A program made the position numbers and the translations under genes. From NCBI GenBank assembly GCA_021613535.1, contig CP075496.1, forward strand, positions 3,658,001 through 3,722,000: a DNA stretch of 64,000 bases, in the 5' to 3' direction. This DNA comes from Adineta vaga (lineage: Eukaryota > Rotifera). Shown here piece after piece: positions 1-12,655 of this stretch. The notes under the pieces were generated by a model. It saw nothing but the letters and a program-made list of their open reading frames with translations, did no database searches and was not told where the DNA came from. Numbering within the stretch: position 1 is the first letter of the stretch; each line of letters begins with the position of its first letter.

Positions 1-200
1 ACGGGTGTATGTTTAGATGGATCATAGATTTTTTTATCTAATATAGGCTTCTTCGATTCCTGAGAATCAGAATGTTTCTTTTCAGCATGAAGAAATGAAC
101 CTGGTGGAGCATTCGCTATGACTTGAGCACGTTTATTTGCATATTCAGCACATATTTCTTCCCATAAATTCGTTTCTTTATTTGCAATTATAACTGGCAT
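1..200 (-). CDS. 5' part of an unrecognised protein gene, cut by the left edge
   Basis: An open frame on the minus strand begins with ATG at 198-200 and stays open for 66 codons to the window edge. The N-terminus starts MPVIIANKETNLWEE and continues with a hydrophilic stretch rich in Lys, Ser and Asp. There is no signal peptide or membrane segment in the visible part. I do not recognise the family. It is divergent from the TULP4-like gene, with about 1.3 kb between the two starts. The even codon use and absence of stops make it likely to be real, but the 3' part lies outside the window. Confidence 0.5.
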   Translation of the reverse strand, partial: MPVIIANKETNLWEEICAEYANKRAQVIANAPPGSFLHAEKKHSDSQESKKPILDKKIYDPSKHTP

Positions 201-1529
201 GATTATAAGTACAATTAAACAAAATCTAAAAGAAGATTGAAAGTTTAATAATCTTGTTCTTTGACAAGAATATTATTATAGGCAAAAATTAACTTCATTA
301 GTAGAATAATTCTTGATTAAATCGAAGAAATCAATCGAGTGTACTGAGATAAGACAAATCAGATAAAAAAGAGTAAGGTTAGTTTTTCTTCTTCTTGTTC
401 TTCAAAATAGTTTATGATCAAAAGAATCAAACAACCATCATAAAATCCTTCTCCATGTGTTTAACCTTTTTTTGATCGTTTCATTCGATAGATGTCGTTC
501 TTTTCATTACCGAATTGATTCGTTCTGTTCTATCCAATATCTATGAACGAAATGAATGAATGAATGTTCCTTCTCCTCTTCTTCTTTCATTACACTTTTT
601 TCTTCTTCTTGTTCTTTTTTTTTGATGATGTTTATTTTCTTTCGATGATTATTTAGAACTGAATTTCTTTTTCGCGTCGTTTTCATCTACCATCCTACGT
701 ACATATTTCGAACATAGGTAAAGGTTTCTAGTGTTTTTACTTTGTCCTTCTAGAAATGAACAAGTAGAAAAGTAATTAAATCTATGAGTTAATATCACAT
801 GGAGAAATAAATTGATATCAGTGTAGATAAATATCGATTTTTTACGTCCTACTCGATTAATATTTAAGTTAACACACACACTAGGATATCTAACTGTAAC
901 GATCATCGAATATAATCGCTACAATCTGTATTCAAGAGCGTAGAAGAATTTTTCCTTCCTGTTTCTTCTGACAAGTACATGACTCTTGTTCTTTCGTCAT
1001 TTTTCTTTCCCGTTTTTTTCCTTTTACCATAGTTTTCTGAAGGTTACAGACACGATAGACAGAGAGAAAAAAGAACAAGGCTGCAAGCATGCATCAAAAT
1101 CCTTTGGATAAACAAGCAGGCCCAATGTCGCTAGAAGCATTGACGTTATTTCTGTATTATCATTTTGATGTTGTCGTACTTAGTCTTTGTATTTCTAATC
1201 TTTCTTTGAATCGTCATGTGACAGATAGAAAAAAATAACGAACGAACGAATGATTCTGAAAAAGTGTGAGACGTTTTTAATCTGCATAGATATGTCTCCT
1301 GATCGGTATGCGAACTTCTTTCATCAACATCCTTGACATTCGGATTAGTCGATGCACAAAGCAATAGGATATTTCATCGATAACTACAAGAAAAAAAAGG
1401 TTGTCGTTTCTATTTGTTATTTTCTTTTTGTTTTAGATTCTGTCTCTTTCTCTTTTTTTCCTTTCGTATTCGATCGCGTTTTTTATTTATTAGTTTTTGT
1501 TCATTTAAAAAATGTCCTAGACTGGTAAC
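201..1529. other. Intergenic region between divergent genes
   Basis: AT-rich sequence with several pyrimidine-rich TTCTTCTTCTT tracts. It should hold the promoters of the minus-strand gene to the left and the TULP4-like gene to the right. The open frames in it have no coding character. No RNA gene or clear element was seen. Confidence 0.5.
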
Positions 1530-4500
1530 ATGTATGCTTATGTTGAATTATCAAACGTCGCACGAACAGATTCGATTATTCAATCATTATCATGGATGAG
1601 TTATGTATCTACTCCATCTTCAACATCAAATATAACCAATGAGGAAAATGAGAATCTTAATACTACGGCAACTAGTACCAATAATAATGATGACGATACT
1701 GATCGTTCAATTCCTGCCTCAACTCAACAACCAATTAATCTGTGTGATGGATGGTTAGCAACAGGTAATACAAATAATATTGTTAGTGTGACATATTCAT
1801 CGATTCGATCGAATGAAAATGCAACAATTCCTGATCGAACGAATTTTAATCTTCGGGCACATCGTACAGAAGTTTGCCTAGTATCATGGAATGTTCCATT
1901 TCAAAAATTAGCAACTGTCGATGAAAAAGGTGTTATTTTTGTTTGGGTGAAACATGATAATCGTTGGTCATTAGAATTAATTAATGATCGTAGTCATCCG
2001 GTTATTGATATGGCTTGGTCTCATGATGGACGTATGACTGTGATTTGTTATGAAGATGGTTTTGTTCTTGTTGGGTCTGTTACTGGTCAACGCTATTGGT
2101 CAACAGTTGTTAATACTCCACAAGCAAAAATATCTGCTGTTACATGGATGCCTGATGTTTCACAGTATGACTCGAAGAAGACAATGCGTTTTCTATTATA
2201 TTTATTTGTTTTTCTAGTGTTATTCTTGGAACAACAACAGGAAATTTAATCTTAATGGATCATCATGGAAATACAACCGACGGATTTTCATTATCAACAC
2301 AATCCATAACACAGTTGATATATTCATGCAATAAGTTCTATCCCGAAGCACCCGATAGCAGTAAATATTAGTTTTCAATAACAAGAAAATAAACAATTTT
2401 ATTCTTTGTATTTATTTTAGATGCAACAAAATTCGTTAATGATGATTATGTTCTTGCTTGTAGTCTTGCTAATGGTCAAGTACTTTTTCTCAATAATTAT
2501 CAAGATCAATCACCCATATCCGTCGATACAGATCTTCAAAGTATATCGATGAATATTTTCTTTTATTTTTGTTAAAAATTCTATACCTATAAAATAGATA
2601 TTAAAATGGATTGGTCATCGCCTGGTGAAATTCTTGCTGTTGGAGGTCATAAACGTGTCAATGATGTGACTTATACCAATCAAATTATATTCTATTCTCG
2701 TCACGGAGAATTTTTACATCGTGTTCATATTCCACAAATGGTTTGTATTTTATGAATAGAATTATTCTTCTCCGCACTTAGCTCAAAACAGAAATATAAA
2801 TTTAGTTGACTTAACATCATAGATGGAAAGAAAACTGAATAATTAATATATCAGTTATCTTTATACACAATAGTTTTTGTATGAGTAGGATTATTTTTCT
2901 CTCTGTTCGTAATTAAAGTTATAATTGATATTATCGAATGTCATTTCTGGTATTTTTCATATCGTTATTCCATAGAGATTCTTTTGGCAAGTTCTTATTC
3001 ATTCAATGAATTTCGATCAACGAGAATTGATTTTTCAACGTAAAACTAATAAAAAATGATGTCGAAAAGGAAAGAATTACGTAATAAACTTCTCGATTAA
3101 AATCATCTGTCACGCAGTAGTTATTATACATGACGAATTCTATAAAAACTTCATAGATAATCATTATAATCACGTATATTTTGAGTAAAAACTTGTTTAT
3201 TCTATTCTAGACACAACCATTATCTGCTCTATGTTGGGCACATGGCAATGGTAAGACAATTAAGCTAATTGAATAAAAAATATTTATAAATTCAATTTAG
3301 ATATCATCTTTGCTGCATGTGGTTCTTATGTTTATACAATCTGGATAACTCATAAATCTCTCCCGTCCATGTTAACATTATGTCAGATGAAAATCAAAGA
3401 ATGTTTATTACATAATACTTTACAAAATCTCGATAAATTATATCTACCAAATAATCTAAAACAAAATCTTCATAATTCATTTCGTTCAACTATCAAAGGT
3501 TTTTTACCTGATCAAAAATCTCTACGTTCATTTGTTTGTAATCCATTAAAATCTCAACTTCGATTACAATGTACAATGAAACGTATTGATAATGAAACAG
3601 AAAATTATTCGTCATTACCAACAACAACAACAGCAGCAACGAATCTATCAGGAGCAACTTATGTTTTATATTTAGAATATCTTGGTGGACTTATTCCATT
3701 ACTAACAGCAAAACGCGTTTCGAAAATTTGTCCAGATTTTATTATTTTCGATCCTCAAATGAAAACCAATCAAATTTCATCATTATCTTCGTCAAAACTA
3801 CGTTCACAAAAGAAACATTTTTCATCATTAAAATCGCGTTCAAATACATTTCATAATATGAATTCTGTTCAACAATCACCACAAACAAGATTATTCAATA
3901 CGAATCGTTCGAGTTTGATAACAAATCGAAATTCGATTTACGTGGCAGAAAATGGTGTTCATCAAAATGGAGATGATTTATTGACAAATAAGAGTAGTTC
4001 TGGTTGTAGTTCAGAAAATGATTCAGATTCGGAAGAAGAAGATGACGATGAGGACGAACAAAAATTAAATACAAACAGAACGAATCGACAAGAAAAACGT
4101 TCAAGAAAGAAATCCAAAGTAGTTAAACATAAACATGTAAGTAATAAAAGCACTCTTAGGACTAATATTAATCTTATCTGAACTTCATTTTGTTCATGTT
4201 CGATATTGTAATAAGACAGATGGATGATCTCATATCTGGTAAATGAAGCAGAATTGCCATTCTCTTACTTTTTGTAGTATAGATAAAGAAAGAAGGTCAT
4301 CAACTAATTGAATCAGTACATCGTTGTGAGTGATTATATCTCGAATAGATTAGTTGGATGCAGACCTTTTTTTGTTTCTGTCAAAATTTATAAAATCTTT
4401 TCTAATAAATTATTTTCTTAGCATCAATCATCATTATCAAAAGACGCGAAAAAAAGAATGTCTGCCTGATAGACAGGAGCAATGATATATATATATATAT

Positions 4501-6548
4501 TCATAGAACTAAGATCAGTTTTGACTTGATATTATCATACGAATTCAAGGAAACAATTTTCAAAGGTCAAATATGTAGATAATTAGTCTACCAATCATTT
4601 CTATCACCCTGATTTCTATACTAGATTGCACTAAGCACATAATTTAACACTTTTAAATGATTATAGATTGAAATCGGATTGTTTTCTTTTGACTTAAACG
4701 ATTTTTGTTGATTATTTTAGAATAACAAATTATGTACGATAGCTGCAAATATCTGGGGTACACGATTTAAATTCTATGGACATTCACCATTTCTACCAGA
4801 AACTCTTGGTAGTGTTACTTATAAAACATCATTTTTACATTTACAACCACGACAAATGACGGTGACTGTTGCTAATAATTATAATCTTCGAAAGCCAATT
4901 ATATCATATAAGAAAACGAAAACTGATAAACTTCTAAAACCAACGATTCGAAAAACGAAACAACAAATACGAAGTAAAATCGAAGAAGAAGATGATGATG
5001 AAACGATGATTGGTAAATAATGAAACTATAGTTTTTTTTCTATACTTTCTACGATTTTCTTTAGCTCTTTCGTCATCGAAATTAAACATTGCAGGAAATA
5101 TTCCTATTGCTCCAATGTCTCCACAATTACAAAATGTTCGTTCATCTTTACCATTAACTTCACATCCACGTTCATCGTCTTTACATGAATCGAAATATTC
5201 TGCTCAATTGAAAATATCTACGCAAACACCGTCAAATTCTAATCATCTTCTACAACGTACTTCTATAACAACAACGACAATGATGAATCATCGCCATCGA
5301 CCAACAACTATTGATTCATCAGCTGCAAATTCTTCGTCTACATCACCACTTAATTTAAGTCGTTCAACATCTCCAGCTGCTTCAATAGCGAATTTTATTC
5401 GTCCTATCTCACCTCCATGTATTCAAGTAAAAGAACCTTTATCACCAAAATTTTCACGAACTTCTTCCACAAATATGACCAACCAGCATCCCACACATTC
5501 TCGTCATCGTTCACCACCCGTACTAGTTCCTTCAATTGCAAGTAATATTAATGCATCAACAGCCAGTGCAATGACAACCTTATTGATCGATGATTCATCC
5601 GGTTATGATAGTAGTGAAAATCAAACAAATCGAACAAATAATCCACTTGCTTCAGCTGGTCCTATTTCATCCATTATATCTACTGTACCAGAAAGTTGTT
5701 TCGAACCTGAAACATATCGAAATTTATATCCATTTAATAGTAATCAACAGAAGTTAAGTTTAAGTGATCCAACATTAAATCAGACGACTAAACTTTCACG
5801 TCAATCTCAACAAACAACAGTTACTATGACAGCAGCAGCAACAACAACAACGACAGTGACTACAGCAAATTCACATTTATCGGCCTCATCTTTACAAAGA
5901 GAAATCTCGAATGAAGATGAAGAGATTCATAGTGATGAAGAAATAGCTGATTTAAATTCAAATGAAGAGAATGTACCAAAAGAAAAGCCAACATCCAATC
6001 GAAACGATTTTCGTAAAGTAAGTTTACTTCATTTGATACGGTTAGGAAAATTCACTTCTTCTTTCTTCCAGAGATATTCAAGTCCTCGACATCGTATGAT
6101 GACATGTACGAGTGGAACAAATGATTCATTGACACGATTATCACCCTCACCTGAATTAGATCAGTTGATAAATCGATTAGATAATCAAAATGATTCATCC
6201 TTTTATGTCATGCAAAATCGACCACCGTAAGTGTTCGATTCTTCGAAATTTCGAATATTTAAATAAATTTTGTTTATATAGCTTATGGAATGAACAATCA
6301 CAAGTATATCAGTTAGATTTTGGCGGACGTGTTACACTCGAGTCAGCAAAGAACTTTCAAATTGAATTTAAAGGAAAACAGGTATTTTGTTCAGCAATTT
6401 TCAATCATTTGTTGATAATATTTCTTCTTAGGTTATTCAATTTGGTCGTATTGAAAATAATTGTTATACATTAGATTTTGAATGGCCTTTTTCTCCATTA
6501 CAAGCATTTGCAGTCGCTCTTGCGAATATTACTCAACGATTAAAATAA
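1530..6548 (+). CDS. TULP4: Tubby-related protein 4 (WD40 repeats plus C-terminal tubby domain)
   Basis: Eleven coding exons: 1530-2164, 2218-2360, 2421-2540, 2598-2740, 3211-3250, 3301-4136, 4721-5012, 5065-6017, 6072-6226, 6282-6381 and 6432-6548. Together they give 1177 residues in a consistent phase. The N-terminus (MYAYVELS) matches the vertebrate TULP4 start MYAAVE, which fixes the start codon. A WD40 region follows, with motifs such as GWLATGN, FNLRAH and FVLVGSVTGQRYWS. The middle is long, Ser/Thr-rich and of low complexity. The extreme C-terminus carries the tubby signature: VYQLDFGGRV, SAKNFQIEFKGKQV, and the closing FAVALANITQRLK. TULP4 is known as a SOCS-box-containing substrate adaptor of an E3 ligase; that role is inferred here. 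A TA-rich microsatellite lies in the 584-nt intron near 4487. Confidence 0.93.
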
Positions 6549-6858
6549 AACTCTTCGTCTTCTCTGTGGATCAGCATTAGTGTTGTACAAAACTACTTTT
6601 CTCATTTTTTTTTTCTTATTTTTGCTCTTGCTCTCTCGACGAATGATCATATTCCTTATATTGTTTCTTTGTTTTTTCGTCTGAAATTTTTATCTGTACA
6701 TGTATTCGACTTTGTCCTCGCACCTTTTCTTTTTTTCGTCTGTATTCGTCCGTTATTTTGCCAGTATATATATATATTTGAAAAGGAGAAATCAAGTTGA
6801 AAGAATATATTTCTATATCTTTATGACATAAACTATCAATACATCTTGCAGATTTAAG
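6549..6858. other. Spacer between TULP4 and prenylcysteine oxidase genes
   Basis: About 310 nt holding the TULP4 3' UTR and the 5' region of the next gene. Pyrimidine-rich tracts dominate and there is a short TA run near 6765. The sequence ATCTTGCAG ends at 6851, only 7 nt before the next start codon, and could be a trans-splice acceptor. Confidence 0.4.
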
Positions 6859-8611
6859 ATGACAGGATGTTTCGGATATATCTTTTTACTGATCATTTGT
6901 GTCAGTGTATATTGTGAACATGATGAAACACCTAAGACACATGTTGGTAAGTATGATGCGAATTGAACGCATTGAATGTGTATTATGGTTGTTTTATGAT
7001 TTAGCAATTATTGGAGCAGGTATTGGAGGTGTATCAACAGCATATTGGTTGAAACATTATTTGAATCATTCAGTTGCAATTACAATTTATGAATCCAATC
7101 AAGTTTGTTACATATTTTTTGTTAGTTTTGTTATGCTTTTGAGTTTTAGATTGGTGGTCGATTAAAAACGGTGAATATTGATGGAAATGAATATGAAGCT
7201 GGTGGATCTATATTACATGAGAAGAATTTATATATGAAACGATTTACTGATGAATTAGGTAAGATAATGTTTTTCGATGAAATTCTCTAAATAAAATTCG
7301 AAATATCTTTGTATTTAGGTTTAAAACGATTGAATGTTCCAAGTTCAACTTCGTATTTAACAACTAATGATGGTTCTCAAACATTATTTTCTACTCTATC
7401 ACGTTACATTCCTAATCTCTTTCTTATCTTATGGCGTTATGGATTTGATGCAGTACGTTTAAAATTTTGGCTTGGAAGAAAATTATCAAATTTTGTTCGG
7501 TAAATTCTTTTGATTACCTTCGAACAGAAAGTTTATGAAAATAGTTTTCCTTTAGAATCTATGATTATCAAGATAATGGACGAACATTTCAAACTGTGGA
7601 CGAATTTTTCGAAATGCTTGATCAAGATTTTTCGAAATCAACTCGAGTGTCATTTCGAAAATATTTATCTGAAAAAGGTTTTCAAAAACGATTCATCGAT
7701 GAAATTGCTCAAATGGCTGCGTTAGTTAATTATGATCAATCCGTTGATTCCATGAATGCATTTCCAGGTAAATGAACATTTATATCGTTATATGTCTGAA
7801 TAAAATTATTCTAGGTCTTGTTTCTTTGATGGCTGCTGGTTCAACATTGTGGCATGTTAAAGGTGGTAATGTACTCGTACCAAAACAAATACTTGATCAT
7901 CTTTTAAAACAATCTGATGTTCAATACGTTAATGGTCATGTAAAAAGTGTTGCAGAAGTTCATCGTATTGATATTGATGATCAAGGTGGAAATGTTCGTC
8001 TTTCCTATCAACCAGCGAATAGTGAACTTGTTCATGCGGTTGATTATGATTATGTGATTATTGCTTTTCCACTTCACCGTGATAATACGAATAATTTTGT
8101 TTTACAATCAACGGATTTATTTAATCAATATGATTTCCGTATGCAATCGACACATGCAAATTTTCTTTCGGGAAAACTTGATTGTCAGATATATAATTTA
8201 ACTGATAGTGATTGTCAACGATTAAATGCAGTATTTTATACGAATCCATCCTTACCATATCGATCTGTTGCTCAACAACAAAGTGTCAATGAAAATGACG
8301 GGAAATATTCGAAATCTGTTTATAAAGTGTTTTCACCAGAAAAACTATCTTCTTCTGATTATAAACGAATATTTGAAAACGAAAACTTTCGATTGATAGA
8401 AGATATACCCTGGTTAGCTTATCCAAAATATGAATATCCACAAAAATTACCACCTATTGAAATTAATTCAAATATTTTTTATGTTAATGCTATGGAATGG
8501 AGTGCATCATGTATGGAAATTGAAGCGATTAGTGCACGAAATATTGCTATGCTTGTTACGAAAAAACTTGGAGTTCAACTCAAACGAAGTGATAAACATG
8601 TCGAATTTTAA
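6859..8611 (+). CDS. PCYOX1: Prenylcysteine oxidase (FAD-dependent thioether oxidase)
   Basis: Six exons: 6859-6946, 7005-7102, 7150-7258, 7319-7499, 7556-7767 and 7815-8611, giving 494 residues, close to the usual family size of about 500. The protein starts with a hydrophobic signal peptide (MTGCFGYIFLLIICVSVYC), consistent with a lysosomal or secreted enzyme. The FAD-binding Rossmann motif AIIGAGIGGVSTAYWL follows at about residues 30-45, then the acidic end of the second strand (YESNQIGGRLKT) and the EAGGSILHEKN segment typical of the family. The enzyme is known to release cysteine, a prenyl aldehyde and H2O2 from prenylcysteine. The 3' end lies only 98 nt before the CCDC174 start on the same strand. 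Confidence 0.93.
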
Positions 8612-8684
8612 TATGTCTCTTTCTTTTCTTTTTTATAAAAAAAATTTATCTTTACATTAAGTGATCAACTATATTCCTTCCAAC

Positions 8685-8698
8685 CTTTTGTTTTTCAG
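8685..8698 (+). other. Splice-acceptor-like site just before the CCDC174 start
   Basis: TTTTGTTTTTCAG ends at 8698, 11 nt before the ATG at 8710. No upstream donor or exon is evident in the 98-nt spacer. The site fits a trans-splicing acceptor better than a cis intron. Bdelloid rotifers are known to use spliced-leader trans-splicing; its use here is inferred. Confidence 0.4.
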
Positions 8699-8709
8699 AT
8701 AAATAAACC

Positions 8710-9965
8710 ATGGATTCTGAACCGAGAAAAACTGTTGATAATACATCGAGTTCTTATCTATCATTAAAAGCTGAATTATTACGGAAGAAACAAGATGTTC
8801 AACGTGCATCGTCATCTGCGACTTCGTCATCGGCGATACTCGAGAATTTACAATCAACATCGACTTCATTGAAATTAAAAACGAAAGCTGAATTGGATGT
8901 TGAAGTAGCAAATCCATCCAAAAAGAAAAAGAAAAATGATAGAGTGTCATCTTCTTCACCTGCTCCACCGCCAACATCCTCTGCAACTTTATCACGTGAA
9001 GATGAGGTTGCATTTGCTAAATCACGAGCTATTCTCGAAGCAAAATCAAAATTATACGATGAAATTATGTCAAATAATGAAATGAAACTATTAGCTGAAG
9101 ATGATTACAATGATGATGATGATGATAAATCATTTCTCGTTGATTTTGAACGAAAAATCTACGATACAAATCAAACAAAAAAGCAAATCGAATATACGGA
9201 TTCTTTCGGACGTACACGTTTAGTTACTCCCGATGAATATGAACAGTTACAAGTAACAAACAAGAAAAACTTTCGTGAAGAAACTCCACCAAGGAATACA
9301 TCCGAAGATGAAATTCGTCGTGTCGAACGTATACATCGTGAACAAATGCGTAGTAAATGGGAATCTGATATGGAAGCTTTGAGAAATAAAACAGATGTTC
9401 ATTATGAAGATATTTTATTCGATGAAAAACGTGAACATGGTCTTGGTTATTATAAATTTTCTACGGATGATAAACAACGTGAAGAACAAATGGCTACATT
9501 GAATGAATTGAGAGCGAATACAAAAACAGAACAAAAGAAATTTATGCAAGAAAAAGAAAAACGACAATCAAATATGGCTGAACGATTGAATAAAATACGA
9601 TTGAGAAAAGCCAAAGAAATGGGTATTGATTTAACAGAAAATACAACGATATCAGATCAATCACAAAATAAAGTAAGACTAAAGATTAATAGAAGTATTA
9701 AGTTTCATGCGTATTTGTTGAAGGAATCATCACATATTACAAAGGATGAAAAAGAAACAACAACAGATTCATCGATAGTGATAGAAACATTACAATCCCA
9801 ACAAGTTCGTTTTTTTTTCTGTCTATACATATGTTTTGTATGCTTTCTCTTTTATATTCCTAGAAAGTACAATCAATTCCTACTCAACAACAACCATCAG
9901 TACAAAATAATACCTCATCATCCATGGCCTATCCATTTCCTGTAATGCGGACTAATCATCTATGA
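8710..9965 (+). CDS. CCDC174: Coiled-coil domain-containing protein 174
   Basis: The main exon starts at 8710 and ends at 9804; the last exon is 9864-9965. A GT...AG stretch at 9673-9723 (51 nt, in frame) may be a further intron, giving 381 residues if removed or 398 if kept. Family hallmarks are the N-terminal SSYLSLKAELLRKKQ segment, a central basic region, the VDFERKI motif, the YTDSFGRTR motif, VHYEDILFDEKREHGLGYYKFS, and a Lys/Glu-rich coiled coil around LRANTKTEQKKF. Human CCDC174 is a nuclear protein linked to the exon junction complex; the role here is inferred from that. An AATAAA at about 10013 is a likely poly(A) signal. A possible operon partner of PCYOX1. Confidence 0.85.
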
Positions 9966-10251
9966 TTATTTGACATTTTTGTGTAATGTTATAAAATAAT
10001 TTGTTTCGGTTAAATAAATTTGGTTTTATAAATCACTAATATCGTTTTGATAAGAAGAAATATATCAATAGCAAAGGTAGAATATTTATTCTTCTCTTCA
10101 TATCGATAAAGAAAAAAACTACATTTGTAAATATTATGTAGTCCTTCAAAGAAGACAATTATAATAAAAGTTAAAGTCTGTTCTATAGTATATTTAATGC
10201 AATTTATTCAAAGAGAAAAAGAGAAAATATTATTAGAATAGTTATGTTGTT

Positions 10252-10748
10252 TTATTTTTTGCCAGTGGCTGAATTGAAGGCTTGATTCCATGCTGGCCAT
10301 GTTGCAAGATCTGGACAGTATCGTGGATGAAGAAGACGTTCGCATTTTTCTTCGTATCTTAAATAAATAGAAATAGATTTGAGAGTTTGTTTTATTATTT
10401 TCAAAAACTATTACTTCTTCTTGGCTTCTTTCATGTGACTTTTTTGATCAGAGAATAATCGACTTGATCGATCAAGAAATTCACTAGCATCTTCTTCATT
10501 TTCCAAGAAATCACGAATAGCACGTTTTTCACCTAAAAATCATATTATAGAAGAAGAATAACAATTCATATATTCTTACTACGTAAACCGGTATTGTCAT
10601 TGGTATATTCTTCATTTGTATTGTCATCATTGTCATCATTGTCATCGGCATCTTCTCCATTACTACGTTTAGTTAATCGTCCACATTGAGCCAAGGTGAT
10701 CAATAAACCAAAAGTAAGTAAAAGAACTGAAAGATATTTTGTATTCAT
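10252..10748 (-). CDS. Small secreted acidic Cys-containing peptide, Gla-protein-like
   Basis: Three exons (10580-10748, 10415-10532, 10252-10357) give 130 residues. The start MNTKYLSVLLLTFGLLI is a clear signal peptide. A dibasic LTKRS and an Asp/Asn-rich acidic stretch follow. The C-terminal third contains EDASEFLDR, then KKKYEEKCERL, a second Cys in RYCPDL and a closing aromatic segment. The same arrangement occurs in the peptide encoded at 11697-12108 on the other strand. The DASxFLxR motif and the Glu-flanked Cys pair resemble UCMA/matrix Gla type proteins. That resemblance is by eye and could be chance. The paralogy between the two peptides is much firmer. Confidence 0.75.
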
Positions 10749-11696
10749 CTTCGTTTTTTGTCAATAAATCTACATGATATTCTATGTAAATGATATGAAT
10801 TTTGAAACTATAACACTTACCTTCAATGTTTTCTTTCGTTAAATATGAATAGGTCGAATATAAAATATATATGTTTAAGACTTTGGCTTTTATATCCAGA
10901 TGTGATTTGATTTCTCTCTCTTGCTCTCCGCCTCGTTTTTCTTTACATATACGATATCGCTTATTTTGATTGTGCATATAACGAAAAAAACATAAGTCGT
11001 ACTTGAAAAAGATCAATATAGCCAGGTAATGCTGGTATCAGGTATGATTAATGATTTTCTTTCTCTTAAATGTCTGTCCATAATCTTTTATCTTCACATA
11101 AAAAAAATATTTCTGTTCGACTAGCACCATTAAACTAAATAACGATGAATAAATGTATGTTTTTCGATTATTCATCGTTGAGAGCGAAAATCTTATGAAG
11201 TAATTGTAGAAATATCAAATATTATTCGTTACATAAACATACCCCTGGATGACAAAAAAAACTGAGTAATATTGACAAATTGTATTATGCTATTATATAG
11301 AAAAAAAGAACTATAAGATTTCATTAAATGAAAGCTTTTGAATTTTAATCGATAGCTTTAAATATTATTCTCGTCTTATCAGATATTTATTCAACATAAA
11401 CATATTATTCATACCTATACTTTTTTTAAAGCCGTATCAGAATCACTAGACTACCATGTTAGATTGTAGATCTTTCAGATGCAAAGAGCTTGATGCAATC
11501 GTTAATAATTTCTTAATTGATCCGAATAACTATTCATACAAAGTGCTTTCTTTGATTGCTCGAAGCATATACATGTCGTTGAATATATACAATATGAATA
11601 GAATATCAGATTTTATATGTGAAGCATCCTCATATATAAATTGCTTATCATCGTAGTTCTTCTTTCAAAAGTCATTTCTAAATCGAAGGAATAAGT
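10749..11696. other. Intergenic region between the two small secreted peptide genes
   Basis: AT-rich region between the divergent starts of the two paralogous peptide genes. An open frame at 11456-11656 has no homology, signal peptide or supporting splice context and is not called. It presumably carries both promoters. Confidence 0.45.
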
Positions 11697-12108
11697 ATGA
11701 AGCAATTCGTTTTGATTTGTGCTATCATTGTCATTCTTGATACAACAATTTTGGCAAGACCAGAAAGTAGTACTGATGATTTCGATATGGGTAAGAAAAA
11801 AGAAAGTTGACCGTGTATTATCTTTCCTCGTTCAATTGAATATTCCATTTAGATCATGAGATGGCAACAAAGTTTTTGAAACGAACATTTTTTCATCCAG
11901 GAAAGACTAGATGCGAAGAGCAAAAACGAGAAGCATCAGAAAAATATGAAGAACGTTGTGAGCCCAGTGTTAATAAATTAACTGGATCACGTTATTGTAA
12001 GATACATTCGATAAAGTTTCTTTTTCATATTTTTCAAATACAGGTCCTGATATTCAAAGATGGGAAGCATTTAAGAATTATGAAGTTGGCGGTGGCTATG
12101 GTCGTTAG
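11697..12108 (+). CDS. Small secreted Cys-containing peptide, paralogue of the 10252-10748 gene
   Basis: Three exons (11697-11790, 11853-11996, 12044-12108) encode 100 residues. The start MKQFVLICAIIVILDTTILA is a signal peptide. The mature part has HEMATKFLKR, a Cys at TRCEEQKRE, SEKYEERCEP, the shared RYCPDI motif, an aromatic WEAFKNY segment and a Gly-rich end. The core KYEE(K/R)CE...RYCPD(L/I)..W is common to the neighbouring minus-strand peptide, and the introns fall at matching places: after the pre-peptide and inside or near the Cys core. An AATAAA lies at 12167-12172. The function is not known. The AxxF element followed by Glu-rich helices suggests a vitamin-K-dependent Gla relative, which is speculative. 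Confidence 0.75.
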
Positions 12109-12655
12109 ATGATGCTTGTTTTTTCTTCGTTTCAATTTATGTACACCAGCTTTCTATTTCCTACTGAATAAAGATGATGTGAAACTTGTTCTTTTCCAAA
12201 ATATTCTAAATCAAGAAAATTGTATACAGTCGACAAGGATGTGAGTGTAAGTATGAAATGATTTATAAGCCACAGTTACTCATATATGCATTTGAAGAAC
12301 AAGAAACCAGAATTTAGAAAAAAAACATTCAAAAAATCTGAAGAGGTAGAGCGTGGTTGTTTATGAACAGTTCGATCATGAAACTCTCACTAACTTATGA
12401 CACGTTTTGTGTTCCCAACTATCTTCTATGTAGACAGCAGCTTCGATACTGATTGCCAAACGAATAGTTTCTCGTGGCGACAGTCTTGTATGAGAACATA
12501 TCGAAATCCATTGATGTTCGGATATGGAATATTCAATGGCCACAAACGTAATATTCCTACCAGACCAGTTGTTAAAGTGATTAGTAATAGAAAATCCCAT
12601 AGAACTTCTGCTATTCATCTATGAGAAACAATAAAATGAGTTTAATAATAGACTT
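12109..12655. other. 3' region with no recognisable gene
   Basis: Overlapping open frames on both strands at about 12376-12624 have no recognisable motif. The stretch lies directly downstream of the ADP-ribosyltransferase relic and may be more of its decayed 3' part. I see nothing firm here. Confidence 0.35.

Noticed and set aside
649-906. Minus-strand open frame in the left intergenic region
   Set aside because: Composition follows local AT content, no motif, no homology, no splice context.
10669-11016. 115-codon minus-strand open frame
   Set aside because: Overlaps the signal-peptide exon of the small peptide in another frame and has no coding character.
11456-11656. 66-codon plus-strand open frame before the second small peptide
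   Set aside because: No signal peptide or recognisable motif; probably chance.
12376-12624. Overlapping open frames on both strands
   Set aside because: Neither translation matches the ADP-ribosyltransferase/NHL family or anything else I recognise.
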